Assembly (NCBI GenBank): GCA_914767885.1
Contig: CAJZBQ010000037.1
Location: 496,001-560,000 of the forward strand
DNA length: 64,000 nucleotides
Direction of reading: 5' to 3'
Source of the DNA: Blepharisma stoltei
Lineage: Eukaryota > Ciliophora > Heterotrichea > Heterotrichida > Blepharismidae
Shown here: one piece after another, positions 52,191-63,600 of the stretch
Position numbering within the stretch: position 1 is the first letter of the stretch
Layout of the letters: every line of letters begins with the position of its first letter
Position numbers and translations under genes: made by a program
The notes under the pieces: model-generated
Seen by the model: the letters and a program-made list of their open reading frames with translations, nothing else
Database searches by the model: none
Told to the model about the DNA's origin: nothing

Positions 52191-53656
52191 ATGGAGATTG
52201 TTTTATGATTGACCAGTATCGATAGTTAAAATCATGCTAGAGAATCCAGCAAACGACGAAAAATTTTCTAGTTTTATTTTGCAAAGCCTTTATGTTGCAA
52301 CAATTTTACTAATAAATGGAATTCCAGGAATATAAGTATAGATGGGTTATTTTGCTACTTTACTGCTTAGCTGAAGCGATGAATGCAATGGTATGAATTA
52401 CTTGCTCTTCTATTACCTCAGTCATAAGCAAAGTAAAATACGATTAGACCTATAATGTTAGCACCTTTGCTGTTGCCTTGTGCTCCTTAGTATATATGAT
52501 TGCATATATTCCTCTCGTATTTCCTTCTAATTACATTCTTGACACTTATGGTTTAAAAGCAGGAGTATTTTTCAAATAGACAATAATTGGAATTGGCATT
52601 ACTACACTTGGAGCTTGATTTCATGTGGGTGCGTATGATAACTTTTGGAGCATTTTGGTCGGTAGCATTTTGGGAGGAATTGGGCAGCCATTTCTTTTGA
52701 ATGCTCCTGCTAAGCTAGCTGCCTTTTGGTTTAGACCAAACACTGTAAAACCTAAATAGAGAGCAATTGCAACAACAATTGGATCTGTATCAAACCCAAT
52801 AGGAATAGCTATAGGTTTTGGATTGCCTGGAATTATAGTTACAAGCAGCAAATCAAAAGAAGAAATTGGAAATTTAATGCTTGTTGAAGCCTGCCTGTCT
52901 ACTGCTGTATGCATAAGTTGCATCATATTTTTTAAATCGAAACCTAAAACTCCTCCAAGCAACTCAGCAGACATGAAAAGAGAAGAATTTCTACCTTCAA
53001 TGAAGCAATTACTCAAAAACAAGAATTTTATTATGCTCTTTATTTTCTTTGCTATGGGGCAAGGAGCACTCAATGCATTTGCAACTTTACTTGACCAAAT
53101 CAGCAAGCCTTATGGGTTTTCCTCATCTGATAATAGTTTATTTGGAGCTCTTGTCATCATTTTTGGGCTTATTGGCTCTGGAATTGCAGGAGGAATTGTA
53201 GCAGTAACCCAGAGATATAGAATAAGCTGTTTAGTTATTGCTTTTGGATCGCTTGGAGGAATAGTTGCATTTCTAGCAGTTCTGCCCTTAGAATCAACAT
53301 TGTGATCAGCAATTTTTGCTTCAGTACTTGGATTGCTATTGATGCCAATCCTCCCAGTATCATTTGAATTTGTGTGTGAAGTAACATTTCCAATTGGAGA
53401 AGCCATGAGTGGAGGGTTTTTAAACTGAGGAGGACAGATTGTTGGGATAGCTGAGGTGGGGCTTTCATATTTGCTGTCAAATCAAGCAATAATTGTCGGA
53501 ATCATATGCTCTTCTGGGATTTTACTTGGGGGATTGTGTATGGTGTTTGTAAAGCAAGATTTAAGAAGGACGAACAACGATAAGGTTCATAATCTTAACA
53601 ACGAACTGCATTATGAGGGATTAGTTAGCATGTTGAGTGGAGAATTAACACACTAA
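52191..53656 (+). CDS. FLVCR-like major-facilitator transporter
   Basis: Twelve-span MFS protein of 438 residues. Three in-frame TAGs at 52445, 52577 and 52757 each end a perfect 15-nt GT-AG intron, so this is not a pseudogene. A 104-bp insert (52227-52330) splits off a 12-codon first exon; removal gives LTSIDSYKYRWVILLLYCLAEAMNAM. Family landmarks: VYMIAYIPLVFPSNYILDTYG, GAWFHV, GQPFLLNAPAKLAAFWF, NTRAIATTIGS. FLVCR relatives move haem, choline or ethanolamine. Total length after removal is divisible by three. TGA is Trp at several sites. Confidence 0.82.
52227..52330. other. IES, 104 bp, in the transporter gene
   Basis: TA at 52227-52228 and 52331-52332. Removal links MEIVLWLTSIDS to YKYRWVILLL in frame. 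No ATG exists in the downstream frame without it. Confidence 0.65.
52433..52447 (+). other. 15-nt intron 1 in the transporter gene
   Basis: GTAAAATACGATTAG; removal gives SVISK-TYNVSTFAV. Confidence 0.85.
52565..52579 (+). other. 15-nt intron 2 in the transporter gene
   Basis: GTATTTTTCAAATAG; removal gives GLKAG-TIIGIGITTL. Confidence 0.85.
52745..52759 (+). other. 15-nt intron 3 in the transporter gene
   Basis: GTAAAACCTAAATAG; removal gives FRPNT-RAIATTIGS, the FLVCR NERA-type motif. Confidence 0.88.
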
Positions 53657-53731
53657 AACTACTTAATTATTATCCAAAGCTTCTTGGTCTATTGGCTAAA
53701 CTCCTTATTTCTATTTAAAATCTATTTATAT

Positions 53732-55793
53732 CTAATACAATTGCCATCTTGTAAAATAATCCCAAATCTCCAAATCAGGCACTTGCGTAAGAATCGGCAA
53801 AATTTCATAATGGGTCTGTTTATAATCTTTTGATATGAATTCATCTCTTTCCATAGACCACACCGATAGCGTATGGTGCCTAAATTCTTCTGATCCTTTT
53901 TCACAATTCGACATAAAAGTTCCAAAAAGTCCAGAATAAAGTGAATCTGCTAGAAACAGCAAATATTTATTCGTGAACTGGAACTCTCGCGGCCACTGTC
54001 TAAGAATCTGATGAACTGCGTCTAAAAATTGGACAAAAATAGGAGAGCCACCCTTTTGTGACCTGTCTCTAAACCTGTGCCCAAAAGAAAGTCATTCTTT
54101 TGAGATCAAGACTTGGAAACCGTGAAAAGTCCTATAAAAAGGGTCGAGTAAAAGTTGGGCAATTGAGGTAATCTGAGATGTCCGATCCCAGCCATCACTG
54201 CAATGTACTAAAATGTTGGCGTGTTCATATACCATATAATCCGCGGCAGCTTTTCCTGCGACAAGAAGAGTTTTTAGATGATGAAGTCATCTGGAGTTGT
54301 GAAGAGCTTCAAAAAACCCGTCTTCTTTTTCATAAAGCTGATTAAGGGCATGAAAACTTTGCTGGACTTTATGGATATTGTGGATTTTTAAAAATAAAAT
54401 TGTAGAGCTTGGATAGTAAGCTGTAAGCTCGTATCCCTTTCCTGCAGCTTTGTTAGCTTTTGCATTCATTTTAGGCCGGGCATCAAAAATATATGTGATA
54501 TTACACTTTGTTATCAAATCTTCATCTTCTTTGCATCGATAAGATAAAACACCGACTAGAGGTTGGCTGCTTCTGTATAAAGTCACCCCACGTCTATATC
54601 AACAAACTGTTGGGATCCTGCTTCTGCTTCTGAATTTACTAATACTGATTAGTTCCTCGGTAGATATATAAGAAGGCTCAATCAAGACTGTGGGATAAGA
54701 GTCGCACATTAAATAGTCACTATTAATATGTGTCACTTTTAACTGTCCTCCTTCAAAAGCTCCTAGGCGAGTAAACTCCTATCATAAAATTTACGCGTAT
54801 TGGGTCATATACATCCCAACCAAAATCACGAGGCTGTTCTAAAGCTTGATAATAGCGAAAACAAAAAGAGCTGCCATAGTCAGGTGTGTAACGTTCATTA
54901 AATGATTCAACTGCAGAAGGAGATTCAAAAATATAGTCAATCACTCTTGAATCTTTCGCGTAAATCTATATAGCGATTACTTTTATAACGTTACCTAAGG
55001 ATTCAAAGGAATCTATGCAGTAGATATGGACTTCAAAGAAATGAATATATTCTGATGGAGCCATAAATAAAATCCTATAATTAGTTAGATAAAACATACC
55101 TTCCAGTTTCAAGCATCGGCAACTTGCCACACCAGGGTATGAATCTAAGATTAATTCTCCAGCAAATAAATCAGGAGCAGGCAATTGCACTTGCTTTGGA
55201 GATAGGCTTGTTTCTATACTCTCTGATTTAGACAATGGCTTATTTATTGAAAGCCTGATGTGCATTTCACATGAAGCAATTGCATATTTTTGTAAGCTGA
55301 ATTTTACAATGGTAGAAAAATCATCGCTTTCTGCTGTTTGGCTTTGAATATCAGACAATTTATGCAAGGACTGCCCAATAACAGCATTTTGACTTTTAAG
55401 TGTGAGCAAAAGATTATCGTCTCAGCTAAAGTTTTCAAATGTAATAATACTTGAAGAGCTAAATAATTTGCCACTTTGGTCTTCAGAAGATTGAAATACA
55501 ATTGATTGAAAATCATGTGAAAGGCTACAGTCGACAATGAACTCTGGGCTAAGATTATTGTTTTTCGTAACGCTGGTCTCAGTGAACTTTAGAAATGTAT
55601 TAGGAACCCAGCCTTTGTTTCCAGACGAGTCCATTGCTCAGGACCATAACTCCCTTCTATCTAAAATATGCAACTGTTGGTCTTTTCTGAGAGGCAAGTG
55701 AGTAATGCTTTCTGATCTTACAGTGCTTAATGCTATTGCTTGGTTTATTTTCAGATTAGAAATTTGGGAGATTTGAAGGTGAATGCAATCCAT
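53732..55793 (-). CDS. Myotubularin-family phosphoinositide 3-phosphatase
   Basis: 676 residues after removing a 15-nt intron (54966-54980) and a 16-nt intron (54779-54794). The N-terminal PH-GRAM-like domain ends ...GMFYLTNYRILFMAPSEY. The phosphatase domain has YDPIREFTRLG, NSDYLMCDSYPTVLIEPSYI, FRSRSRIPTVCW and the active-site loop VHCSDGWDRTSQ (Cys and Arg present, so catalytically competent). The enzyme removes the 3-phosphate of PI3P or PI(3,5)P2 on endosomes. The start is read through TGA Trp codons from ATG 55793 (MDCIHLQISQ). No IES. Confidence 0.93.
54779..54794 (-). other. 16-nt intron in the myotubularin gene
   Basis: GTAAATTTTATGATAG on the minus strand. Removal shifts to the frame of EFTRLGAFEGG, as the family requires. 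Confidence 0.85.
54966..54980 (-). other. 15-nt intron in the myotubularin gene
   Basis: GTAATCGCTATATAG on the minus strand, ending in the in-frame TAG; removal gives GNVIK-IYAKDSRVIDY. Confidence 0.85.
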
Positions 55794-56218
55794 TTATAAG
55801 TTTATTAATTTTCAAAAACAAAGAAGTTAATGATTTATTTAATTATTTATGAGAGTCCGATATTTTATTATGATTATTTGGCTTGTTTTGCTATCTATTA
55901 GTAAATTTTATAAATTTAAAATGCTTTCTTGTCAATTTTTGGCATTAAATTTTACTTTATATGATTATTATAACAAAAATTAATGTGATGCTATTTTCCT
56001 TTACTATACCTAATAAAAATTATAATTTAAAATTTTTGATATCAATTACTATATTTGTATCTGAAATTATAAAAATATGCCTAAAATTTTGCTTTTTACA
56101 TTATAATTTATTAATATTAATGATTTTATAGTTCATTGGACTCAATGAGTGACCTGGCAAAATAAGAATGAATAGATAATTGCATTATAAATATCAATTA
56201 TTTTTGATTCTATTATCA
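55794..56218. other. AT-rich intergenic region
   Basis: No repeat, RNA or coding frame seen. Confidence 0.55.
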
Positions 56219-56596
56219 TTAAAGATCAGTAATTTTAGATAAAAATGCTGATTGCAGCATTGCTTCTGCGTCAAATTCAATAGTTTTCAATTTCAGCATT
56301 CTTTTTTCTGCCTTTTTTCTTTCCAAGAGTTTATGAATAGCATTTTTGCTTACATATTGCGCAGCAGCAAACAATTGCTCACGATTATAAGGGTCGATAT
56401 CATTTCGATGAGTTCTGAAAGTTATTATTTCATTTACATCGTCGCTAAAAAGGGTTCCCTCATCAATGATAATATCTTCTTTGTCATCATTTATATTGGA
56501 CTTTATAGTTAAATCTGGACCTTGTGTTAGATTCTCGTCTTTATTTATTGCCACCTCCATTTCCTTGACGATGCTCGAAGCTTGGCAGCAACCCAT
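56219..56596 (-). CDS. Unknown small protein with N-terminal lipidation signal
   Basis: A 125-residue frame beginning MGCCQASSIVKEM: Gly2 and Cys3/Cys4 fit N-myristoylation plus palmitoylation. An acidic middle (NDDKEDIIIDEGTLFSDD) is followed by a basic helix (HKLLERKKAEKRMLKLK). No domain recognised. Likely a peripheral membrane protein; the same start type occurs in the ankyrin protein at 25138. Confidence 0.65.
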   Translation of the reverse strand: MGCCQASSIVKEMEVAINKDENLTQGPDLTIKSNINDDKEDIIIDEGTLFSDDVNEIITFRTHRNDIDPYNREQLFAAAQYVSKNAIHKLLERKKAEKRMLKLKTIEFDAEAMLQSAFLSKITDL

Positions 56597-56920
56597 TATT
56601 TATTATAAAGCAAAATGAATTATTGGATAAAATAACGGAAAGAGCAATTAATATATTTAGATAAAGAAATAATTTAGATCATGTTTAATGATCATTTATT
56701 GCTTTGAAATTTTATTTACTCAAATATTTTATATACTCTGTATAATTAGTGGCTTACAGGCTCTGACTATGTTATTTAACTAGATCTAAATTTTAGAGCA
56801 AGATTTCTCTTTTAAAATATTTCTGAGTTATTTTTTATTGCGAAATATTTGCATTTTAATTATTCCCAAAATTAGAGTAAATATTAAAAAATTCAAATTT
56901 AAATAAATTACAGCCCCCTT
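56597..56920. other. AT-rich intergenic region between divergent genes
   Basis: Nothing recognisable beyond AT-rich promoter-like DNA. Confidence 0.5.
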
Positions 56921-57322
56921 ATGTCTTCTCAAAGCTCAAAGGTATCTTCAAACGCCTCCAGACAAATAAAAGCCTTTGCATCTGCAGACCTTTCAGAAAA
57001 AGAAAATCTCAGCATATTATCTGAGCCTCAGCTTTTATTTGAAAGCCAATCAATTGGAGATTCAATTTTAAAAGCTCAAATTGAAAATCAAGTTTGCCCT
57101 CTATGCAAAGGGCACGATCAATACACTAAGGTTCTTCAAGATGCTTTAAGAGAGGTATTAGATCAAAATGAGGTGTTGAGAACAAAAGTGTTTGAACTAG
57201 AGGCGATGCTTAATAAAACAGAAGATGAAGTCAGAAACAAAAATGAATTAATTTTCGAACTTGAATCGGCATTATCTAAAGCCAAACCTAAAAGAAAGTC
57301 AATGAAAAAAAATAAATCTTAA
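56921..57322 (+). CDS. Small coiled-coil protein, 133 residues
   Basis: Ser-rich N-terminus (MSSQSSKVSSNASRQIK), a CPLC motif in the middle, then one coiled coil (DQNEVLRTKVFELEAMLNKT) and a basic tail KAKPKRKSMKKNKS. Too short and plain to place in a family. A single frame with clean start and stop. Confidence 0.6.
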   Translation: MSSQSSKVSSNASRQIKAFASADLSEKENLSILSEPQLLFESQSIGDSILKAQIENQVCPLCKGHDQYTKVLQDALREVLDQNEVLRTKVFELEAMLNKTEDEVRNKNELIFELESALSKAKPKRKSMKKNKS

Positions 57323-57595
57323 TTAATTGGTTGTATAACAGAATGTTTTACTAGTTAAATTAACTCTAATTATATAGATCTAATTTTATATTATTAGCAT
57401 TTCCAAAATTAACGGCATAAAATTTTAAAAAAGACTTCTAGAAGAGAGAACAGTTCAAATTTCCTCTCGATTTCGGGAAGAAAATGCTGAATTTTTATAA
57501 TTATTTTTATACTTATACTTCTGAATAATAGAAACTGTGAGTTTAGACTATTTAAGGAGCTAGAAGAATTAATTATTGTGGGCATTCTATAGTTT

Positions 57596-58849
57596 TTAAA
57601 GATCCTTTCCTGGGAGAACATTGCTTGAAAGATTTGATATTTTATAATACGAACCTTTAGAGCTAAACTGGCACATAATCACTAAATATCCCATAAAGTG
57701 TGTACATAAAGTCGATGAAATAATAAAAAACCAACGATGATATTTCGGGATTTGCCACGACATCACTACAAATAGCGGTACAGAAATAAAGTAAATTGAC
57801 CCAAATATCATAAAACTAATAAGAAACGTACGAGTTTTAGATTTGACTTGCTGATATAAGTTTGCTGCGCAATATAAGAAAAAAATTCAAAATGAAAGCC
57901 TAAAAATAAATAAAATTGTTCCTGGCATCCCATCATATATTGAAATTTTTCCAGGGTCTTCATTATGGGCTTTTGAATATCCAATTATAACAATATGGAT
58001 AAAAAGCATCAACATTCCGATTGGCAAAAATGTTTCTGAGTCTGGAAATTCATCATGTTTTATGCCCCATCCAGTCGCAATTAGAATCAGCATAGTAATA
58101 AATAGAAGCTGGGATAAGAATTCACAGAATTGTGAAAATAAGGACAATATTTCCATGCCAATACCATTATATGAATATAATCATAAATGCGTAGTTTCTG
58201 AAATAATCCCAAGAAGCTCAATACCTATTGTTAAACATAACAAAAATATTTTTTTCTCAATTTTCTCTGTCTGCTGCAAATAATTTTGTAAATTGATAAA
58301 GCATTGAATAAACGCTATTGCAAATAAGATGCTGCTTGCTGGGTATAAGTATGTCAAAAAATAAGATTCATATGAAATGTGTGACCCGCTCTCTGTTTGA
58401 ATGGTGAGCTCTACTTTTACTTTGTATTTTCCTTGAAGCGTACTATTGCATGACGAAACAGTAAAAAATCAAGTGTGAGGAAAAACATTTCTGGCAAGTT
58501 CACCATGAGTGAAATCTGTTCAATCTCCATTTGGGAGCAAACTCAAAGTTTTTTCTCTTACTTCCTCTTTATCATATTGCTGGCAGAAGACAAGCTGATT
58601 AATTGAATCCCATTCATAATCTATATGTGTCATGACTTCTAAAGCAATATTGTCAGAAGCTATAGGATTGACTAATTTTGCTCGTAGCTGCCAATATCCT
58701 ATTTCAGGTCCTAAATTAAACTTTGATAAGTAAGCCCATCGATTTTGTTTAGAGATGCTAACTATGGTACTGATAGATTTGCTGAAGACTGCACAAGAGA
58801 ATACAATTAAATAAAATAATGAAGTCATAATCATTTTATAGTTATCCAT
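57596..58849 (-). CDS. GPR180/TMEM145-like seven-span membrane protein
   Basis: A 417-residue protein with a signal peptide (MTSLFYLIVFSCAVFS) and an extracellular beta-rich domain with YWQLRAKLVN. Seven spans follow: SSILFAIAFIQCFINLQN, FLLCLTIGIELLGIIS, LFITMLILIATGWGIK and onward. ATGWGI is the most typical GPR180/TMEM145 (intimal thickness receptor) element. TGA is Trp at several positions. In animals these proteins sort to the endomembrane system; here the role is unknown. Confidence 0.75.
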
Positions 58850-59006
58850 TGTTTACAGCAATTAAATTAAAGAAAATTATGAGCATATCTAGTTTTTCTA
58901 ATTAAAAATTATAATTAAACACTTTATAGATAAATTATTAGCAAAACTTTAATTGTAAATAAATCAATTTCTATATTCCTTGAATTTAAACTAACCAAAT
59001 AATAAA

Positions 59007-59633
59007 ATGAGAAGTCCCAGGAAAAGAAGCTATTCAAGAAGTAGTTCTTATGAAAGGCGGCATCGACGTTCATCAAGCCGTGATCATTCCTACAGCCGCC
59101 ACCGTCATCGCCATCGCCATAGTAGAGATAGATATGATGACTATGACAGGTCTTATCATCGTCGACATCGCTCTCCTCCACGACACGGAGGAATTTCCAA
59201 CCCACCTCCTGGCCATCCTGATGCAAATCCAGGTAACAACATTTATATCTCAAATCTTGCATCGGAAACGACAGAAAATGACCTAAAAGAGCTCTTCTCT
59301 AATCTTGGGACCATTTTAGACATGAGAATTATCAAAGATCCTTTTACAAAGGAATCACGAAGATTTGGATTTGTGACCTTTGAAAACATGGAAGACGCAG
59401 AAGAGGCAATAAAAACTAAAGATAAATCAGAATTGCAAGGAAAGACTATTAGAGTGGAAAGAGCTCGAAGAAGCAAGCCACATGTCCCTACTCCTGGTGC
59501 TTATTGTGGGCCTGAAGGCGCTTCGAGTAAATATAGAAATTCTTCAAGCCATAGAAGCAGGAGATCACCTTCACCCCTGGCGGAGAGAAAATCAGCCTCT
59601 TCCAGTCGTCCAATTCCAGATCAGGCTAAATAA
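59007..59633 (+). CDS. Tra2-like SR splicing protein
   Basis: A 208-residue protein: N-terminal RS domain (PRKRSYSRSSSYERRHRRSS), one RRM (about 73-155) with RNP2 NIYISNL and RNP1 RRFGFVTF, and a short C-terminal RS tail (SSSHRSRRSPSPL). RS-RRM-RS is the transformer-2 order. It should bind exonic enhancers and help recognise splice sites, notable in a genome whose introns are only 15-16 nt. No IES or intron. Confidence 0.87.
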   Translation: MRSPRKRSYSRSSSYERRHRRSSSRDHSYSRHRHRHRHSRDRYDDYDRSYHRRHRSPPRHGGISNPPPGHPDANPGNNIYISNLASETTENDLKELFSNLGTILDMRIIKDPFTKESRRFGFVTFENMEDAEEAIKTKDKSELQGKTIRVERARRSKPHVPTPGAYCGPEGASSKYRNSSSHRSRRSPSPLAERKSASSSRPIPDQAK

Positions 59634-59744
59634 CGCTACTCCTACATCTTAACAACTCCTTCTAATTCATTTCATACTCATCATTTATAATATCAGCACT
59701 ACTCGATACATTATCTCATCATCAATTACCGATTTTTAATTAAT

Positions 59745-60428
59745 TTATTTCAAATTTTGTAAAATATCTTCCCAAACATTTTCAAAACTTTGATTGGCGT
59801 TAATATTTGCTAAAATTCCTTTGCTTGTATAATAGCTCATTGCATTTACTGTGTTTTCTTTGTATTCCTCAAGTCTTTTATTTAAAGTTTCTAGATTATC
59901 CACATCTCTTTGAACCAAAGGCTCTCCAGTAACATCATCTACTTCAGGTGCTTTAGGGGGATTAAACTTAACATGATATCTTCTATTGCTTGGCAAATGA
60001 ACTCTTTTTCCTGTAATTCTTTCAGCAAGAATATTATCAGTCGCGTTCAGCTCAATAACTTTATCAATTTTCATACCATTCTCTTCAAGGAACGCATCAA
60101 GCTCTTGAGCTTCCAAAGGAGTTCGGGGAAACCCATCAATGACTGCTCCCCTGCTACATTGCGGATCTTTTAATTTTGCTTTAAGTGTGTCAATCGAATC
60201 GATTCCTTCTGATCCAGCATTTTCACGAACATTTGATAAAGGGCCTCTTACAGCTAAATGGCATCAGCAATTTTCCTCACTTAATTTAGATGCTTGAGTC
60301 CATTTCCCTGAGCCTGGTGGGCCAGTAATGATAACTCTTTTTTGGGGCTTGAATGAACACTCAAATCTGCGCTTTACTTCGGCAAAGAGATCGGAATTTG
60401 TGATATCTCTTAAATCTGGTCTAGACAT
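59745..60428 (-). CDS. Adenylate kinase
   Basis: A 227-residue nucleoside monophosphate kinase. P-loop GPPGSGKWTQASKL, NMP-binding region with CHLAVRGPLSNVRENAG, Walker-B-like GAVIDGFPRTPLEAQ, and the LID with RITGKRVHLPSNRRYHVKFN and PPKAPEVDDVTGEPLVQR of long-type (AK2-like) enzymes. It interconverts ATP+AMP and ADP. The P-loop has Trp where most family members have Gly or Ala (GKGTQ). A TGA encodes Trp in NCWCHLAV. Confidence 0.9.
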
Positions 60429-60619
60429 TTATAATTTTATGACCATTAATTTTTGACAATAATTAAATGAGCAACCAACTTAAAGCATCGAAAAATGATC
60501 TAAAAAATATCTATAAGACACTTTTGATAAGTTATAACGATTGTATCATTTTACTGCAATGCTAAGAATAAACATTATTAATCGAATTCTATGAACATTA
60601 ATTACACTTTACCAATCAT

Positions 60620-63600
60620 TTACTCAGGATGTTTATTTTCTAAGCTACACTCTGATGCGCTCTGTGATGTTTCCAGATCTCCATCATCAATCAAAAATAA
60701 TTTAATATCAGCTCTAATCGAAAAAATGGAAACTTCTTTATGGAGTTTGAATTTGAAAAATCCAGGCCTATAATTTTCAATCAAATTTTTAGTGGCTTCA
60801 CTTACAGCAATTTTCCCTGATATGCCATTGCTTTCCATTTTATTTGCGATTAATACATCCCTCCCGTATATATCGTATCTTACAATATTAGTCCCAGCTA
60901 TCCCTCCTATAATATTTCCTGTATGTATGCCAATTCTCATATTTAACTCTGTAAAATGCTGGCAATTAAATTCATTAATAATTTCTACCATTGAAATTGC
61001 GAAATTAATGAGATTGAAGCACTCTTCTCCTGGATTTCTTCCTTCTTCACCCTTGTATCCCATAGCAACATAGCAGTCTCCAATAGTGTGTACTTTGTAT
61101 ATATTAAATTCTACACATCTTCTATCGAACTGACAGAAAAGCTCATATAGCATGTCAAGAACGCTCTCAGGACTTCTGTTTGAAGACCATGCTGTAAAGC
61201 CAACAATATCGGCATACAAGAGAGTGACATCTTTTAAAAAGTCAGTCTGAGCAATCTCTTCTTTTAAGTTTTTATATACATGTGGAGGCATCATTTGAGT
61301 TAGTAAATTTTCAGTTTTTTCTAATTCTCTATTCGCATAGTCTTTAAAGGCAAAAATAATTCGTAAGTTTTTTTCTTTATAATAATTTATATGGATGGTG
61401 ATCAATGTGATGGATAACAAAACTACTATATATGGCAGTTTATTGTTCGTGTCAAGAAACGATATAAATATAATTGAGGGAATAGACTCAGCTAAAATAG
61501 AGATGATCAAACGCTTGAAAAATAGGGTTGAGCCAAGTGCTAAAAGGAGTATGTTGAAGGTTAAATAAGAAAATTTTATGAATTCATGAGCGTTTGTATC
61601 TAGAATTCAAAAATTTATAGTTGCAAATGTAACACAAATATAAAAAATTTGTAAAATTCATGGGAATGATCAATGCAGATAAATTCATTTTAATGTTACT
61701 GCTATTGACATAAAAAGAATTGATAAAGCAAATAGCATGACTGAAAAGTATAAACATCCAGTATCAGATTCATCAGTGCTTATAAAATGCCCTATCTTTA
61801 CTAAAAACATAATAAAATTGCATAAAGAACTTACAATCAATACACAATAAATGCATATTGAATTATTTTCCATCACTTGACTTCTGAAAAGTTTCTCTTT
61901 TTCTCCTTCTTTGCACTTAAATGAAAAGCATTTAATGGGTTCAATTATATCACTTTCTCTTCTCTCAAATAGTTCAGAAGGATCCAGTAGATCAAAATTT
62001 TGGATCATCAAAGATCTTTTCTTCGAGTCCATGCTGTATTGTTTTTCCATAAAACTACTTTTTGAGAGAGTTAAACTGATTGCATTTCTAAGAGGAGAGG
62101 AAACATATAAGCTAGGAGATAATGGAGGAGATCGATTCAGATCTGTTATTTCTTTCTCTTTGACAGTAAAAACGTTTATTAGCCCTTTTCCTTTGGCATC
62201 AACTTTTTTAAGGCAAAAAGAAAATTCATTTTTATCTTCTATTAAGTTGAAAGAATCTTCAGATATTTGTATTGAATTTATTTCGACGTTAGTTGTTGCC
62301 ATTCTACTTGCAGTGTTTACAGTATCCCCAACTAATGAAAACTGAGGCTTATGAAATCCTACCACTCCAGCATGAACAGGCCCGCTGTGCAATCCGATTT
62401 TTACTTTCAAATGTTCACCGTTTTTTAATTTTATATTTTTAATTGCTTTTAATATACTCATTCCCATTTCAATTCCTCTTCGAACATGACATACTGAGGC
62501 TATATTAACATCCAACTCAGTTTCATTATCTTTTATTCCAGCACAAGCCATATAAGTTTTCCCCACCGTCTCGACTTTAGTGACCCCAACAATTTCACAT
62601 ATATGGTCAAACTGCCTATAAATATTATCTAAAAGGGCTACTAATTCATTAGCTGTATAAATCTCCACAATTTCATCAAAATTATAAATATCGCAAAACA
62701 GCACTGAAACGATTCCTTGGTCCTCAGCTATATATCTAACCCCATTTTTTACTCTGTTTTTAACAAACCTAGGCAAAATACAGCTTAAAACTTGTTTAGA
62801 TTTTTCTACCTCTGCTTCAACTTTTTTGATTAAAATAAATTTTTCCCTCCTGTTCATCTCGATTTTATATCCTACAATTGCTGAAGAAATCCAAATTGAA
62901 AATAAAATAATTGTATATTGAGTTCCACTAAAAAATACTGCTAAAGTGCTATTTTCTGAAATCGGAGGTGAGCTAGCCTCGATAAATGATATAGCTGAAG
63001 CAGCAACGCACACTGCAAAGGATAGCATTAATGAGTTAAAATAGTCTGCACAAGCAGCAATAAATAAAATTACAGGTCAACTTATCATAACTTCAACAAC
63101 ATAAATCCTGCATACGAATGAGCCGATAAAAAGCAGCAAAGCTTCATAATAATTCAGAAACATCATAAATAGCTTTAAACGTGACGCGAAAAAAGGTGTT
63201 CAGGAAAATACCATAAAAATAAAATATATAGGCAAATAAATAACTGAAAAAAGTTTGAATTGTTTGCCTCCGTAATTACTGTATCATACTAAAGAAGACA
63301 TAAGAGATAGTATACCAATAAAACGGCAAACAATGAACACCCTATAGCTGAATAAAACTTCATATGATTTTTCTGTTTGGTATCCTATTTCTGCACATTC
63401 GGATTTAAACCTCAGGGTAAATCTATTGAAATTAAATGCATTAATGTCGCCTTTTTTACTGAAATCGCTACTCTCTTTGTATATTTCACCAAGTTTTCCT
63501 ATGTAATTTTCAATCCATGCCTTAGATTCGAAAAATAAATTTAGGATCATTGTAAGTTTAGTAAGAAAAAAAGGGTTACAAATCCGGCATAAGTAAATAG

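Noticed and set aside
52445-52759. Three in-frame TAG codons in the transporter, first read as a pseudogene or stop-codon recoding
   Set aside because: Each TAG ends a perfect 15-nt GT-AG intron; removing all three restores family motifs and the total frame.
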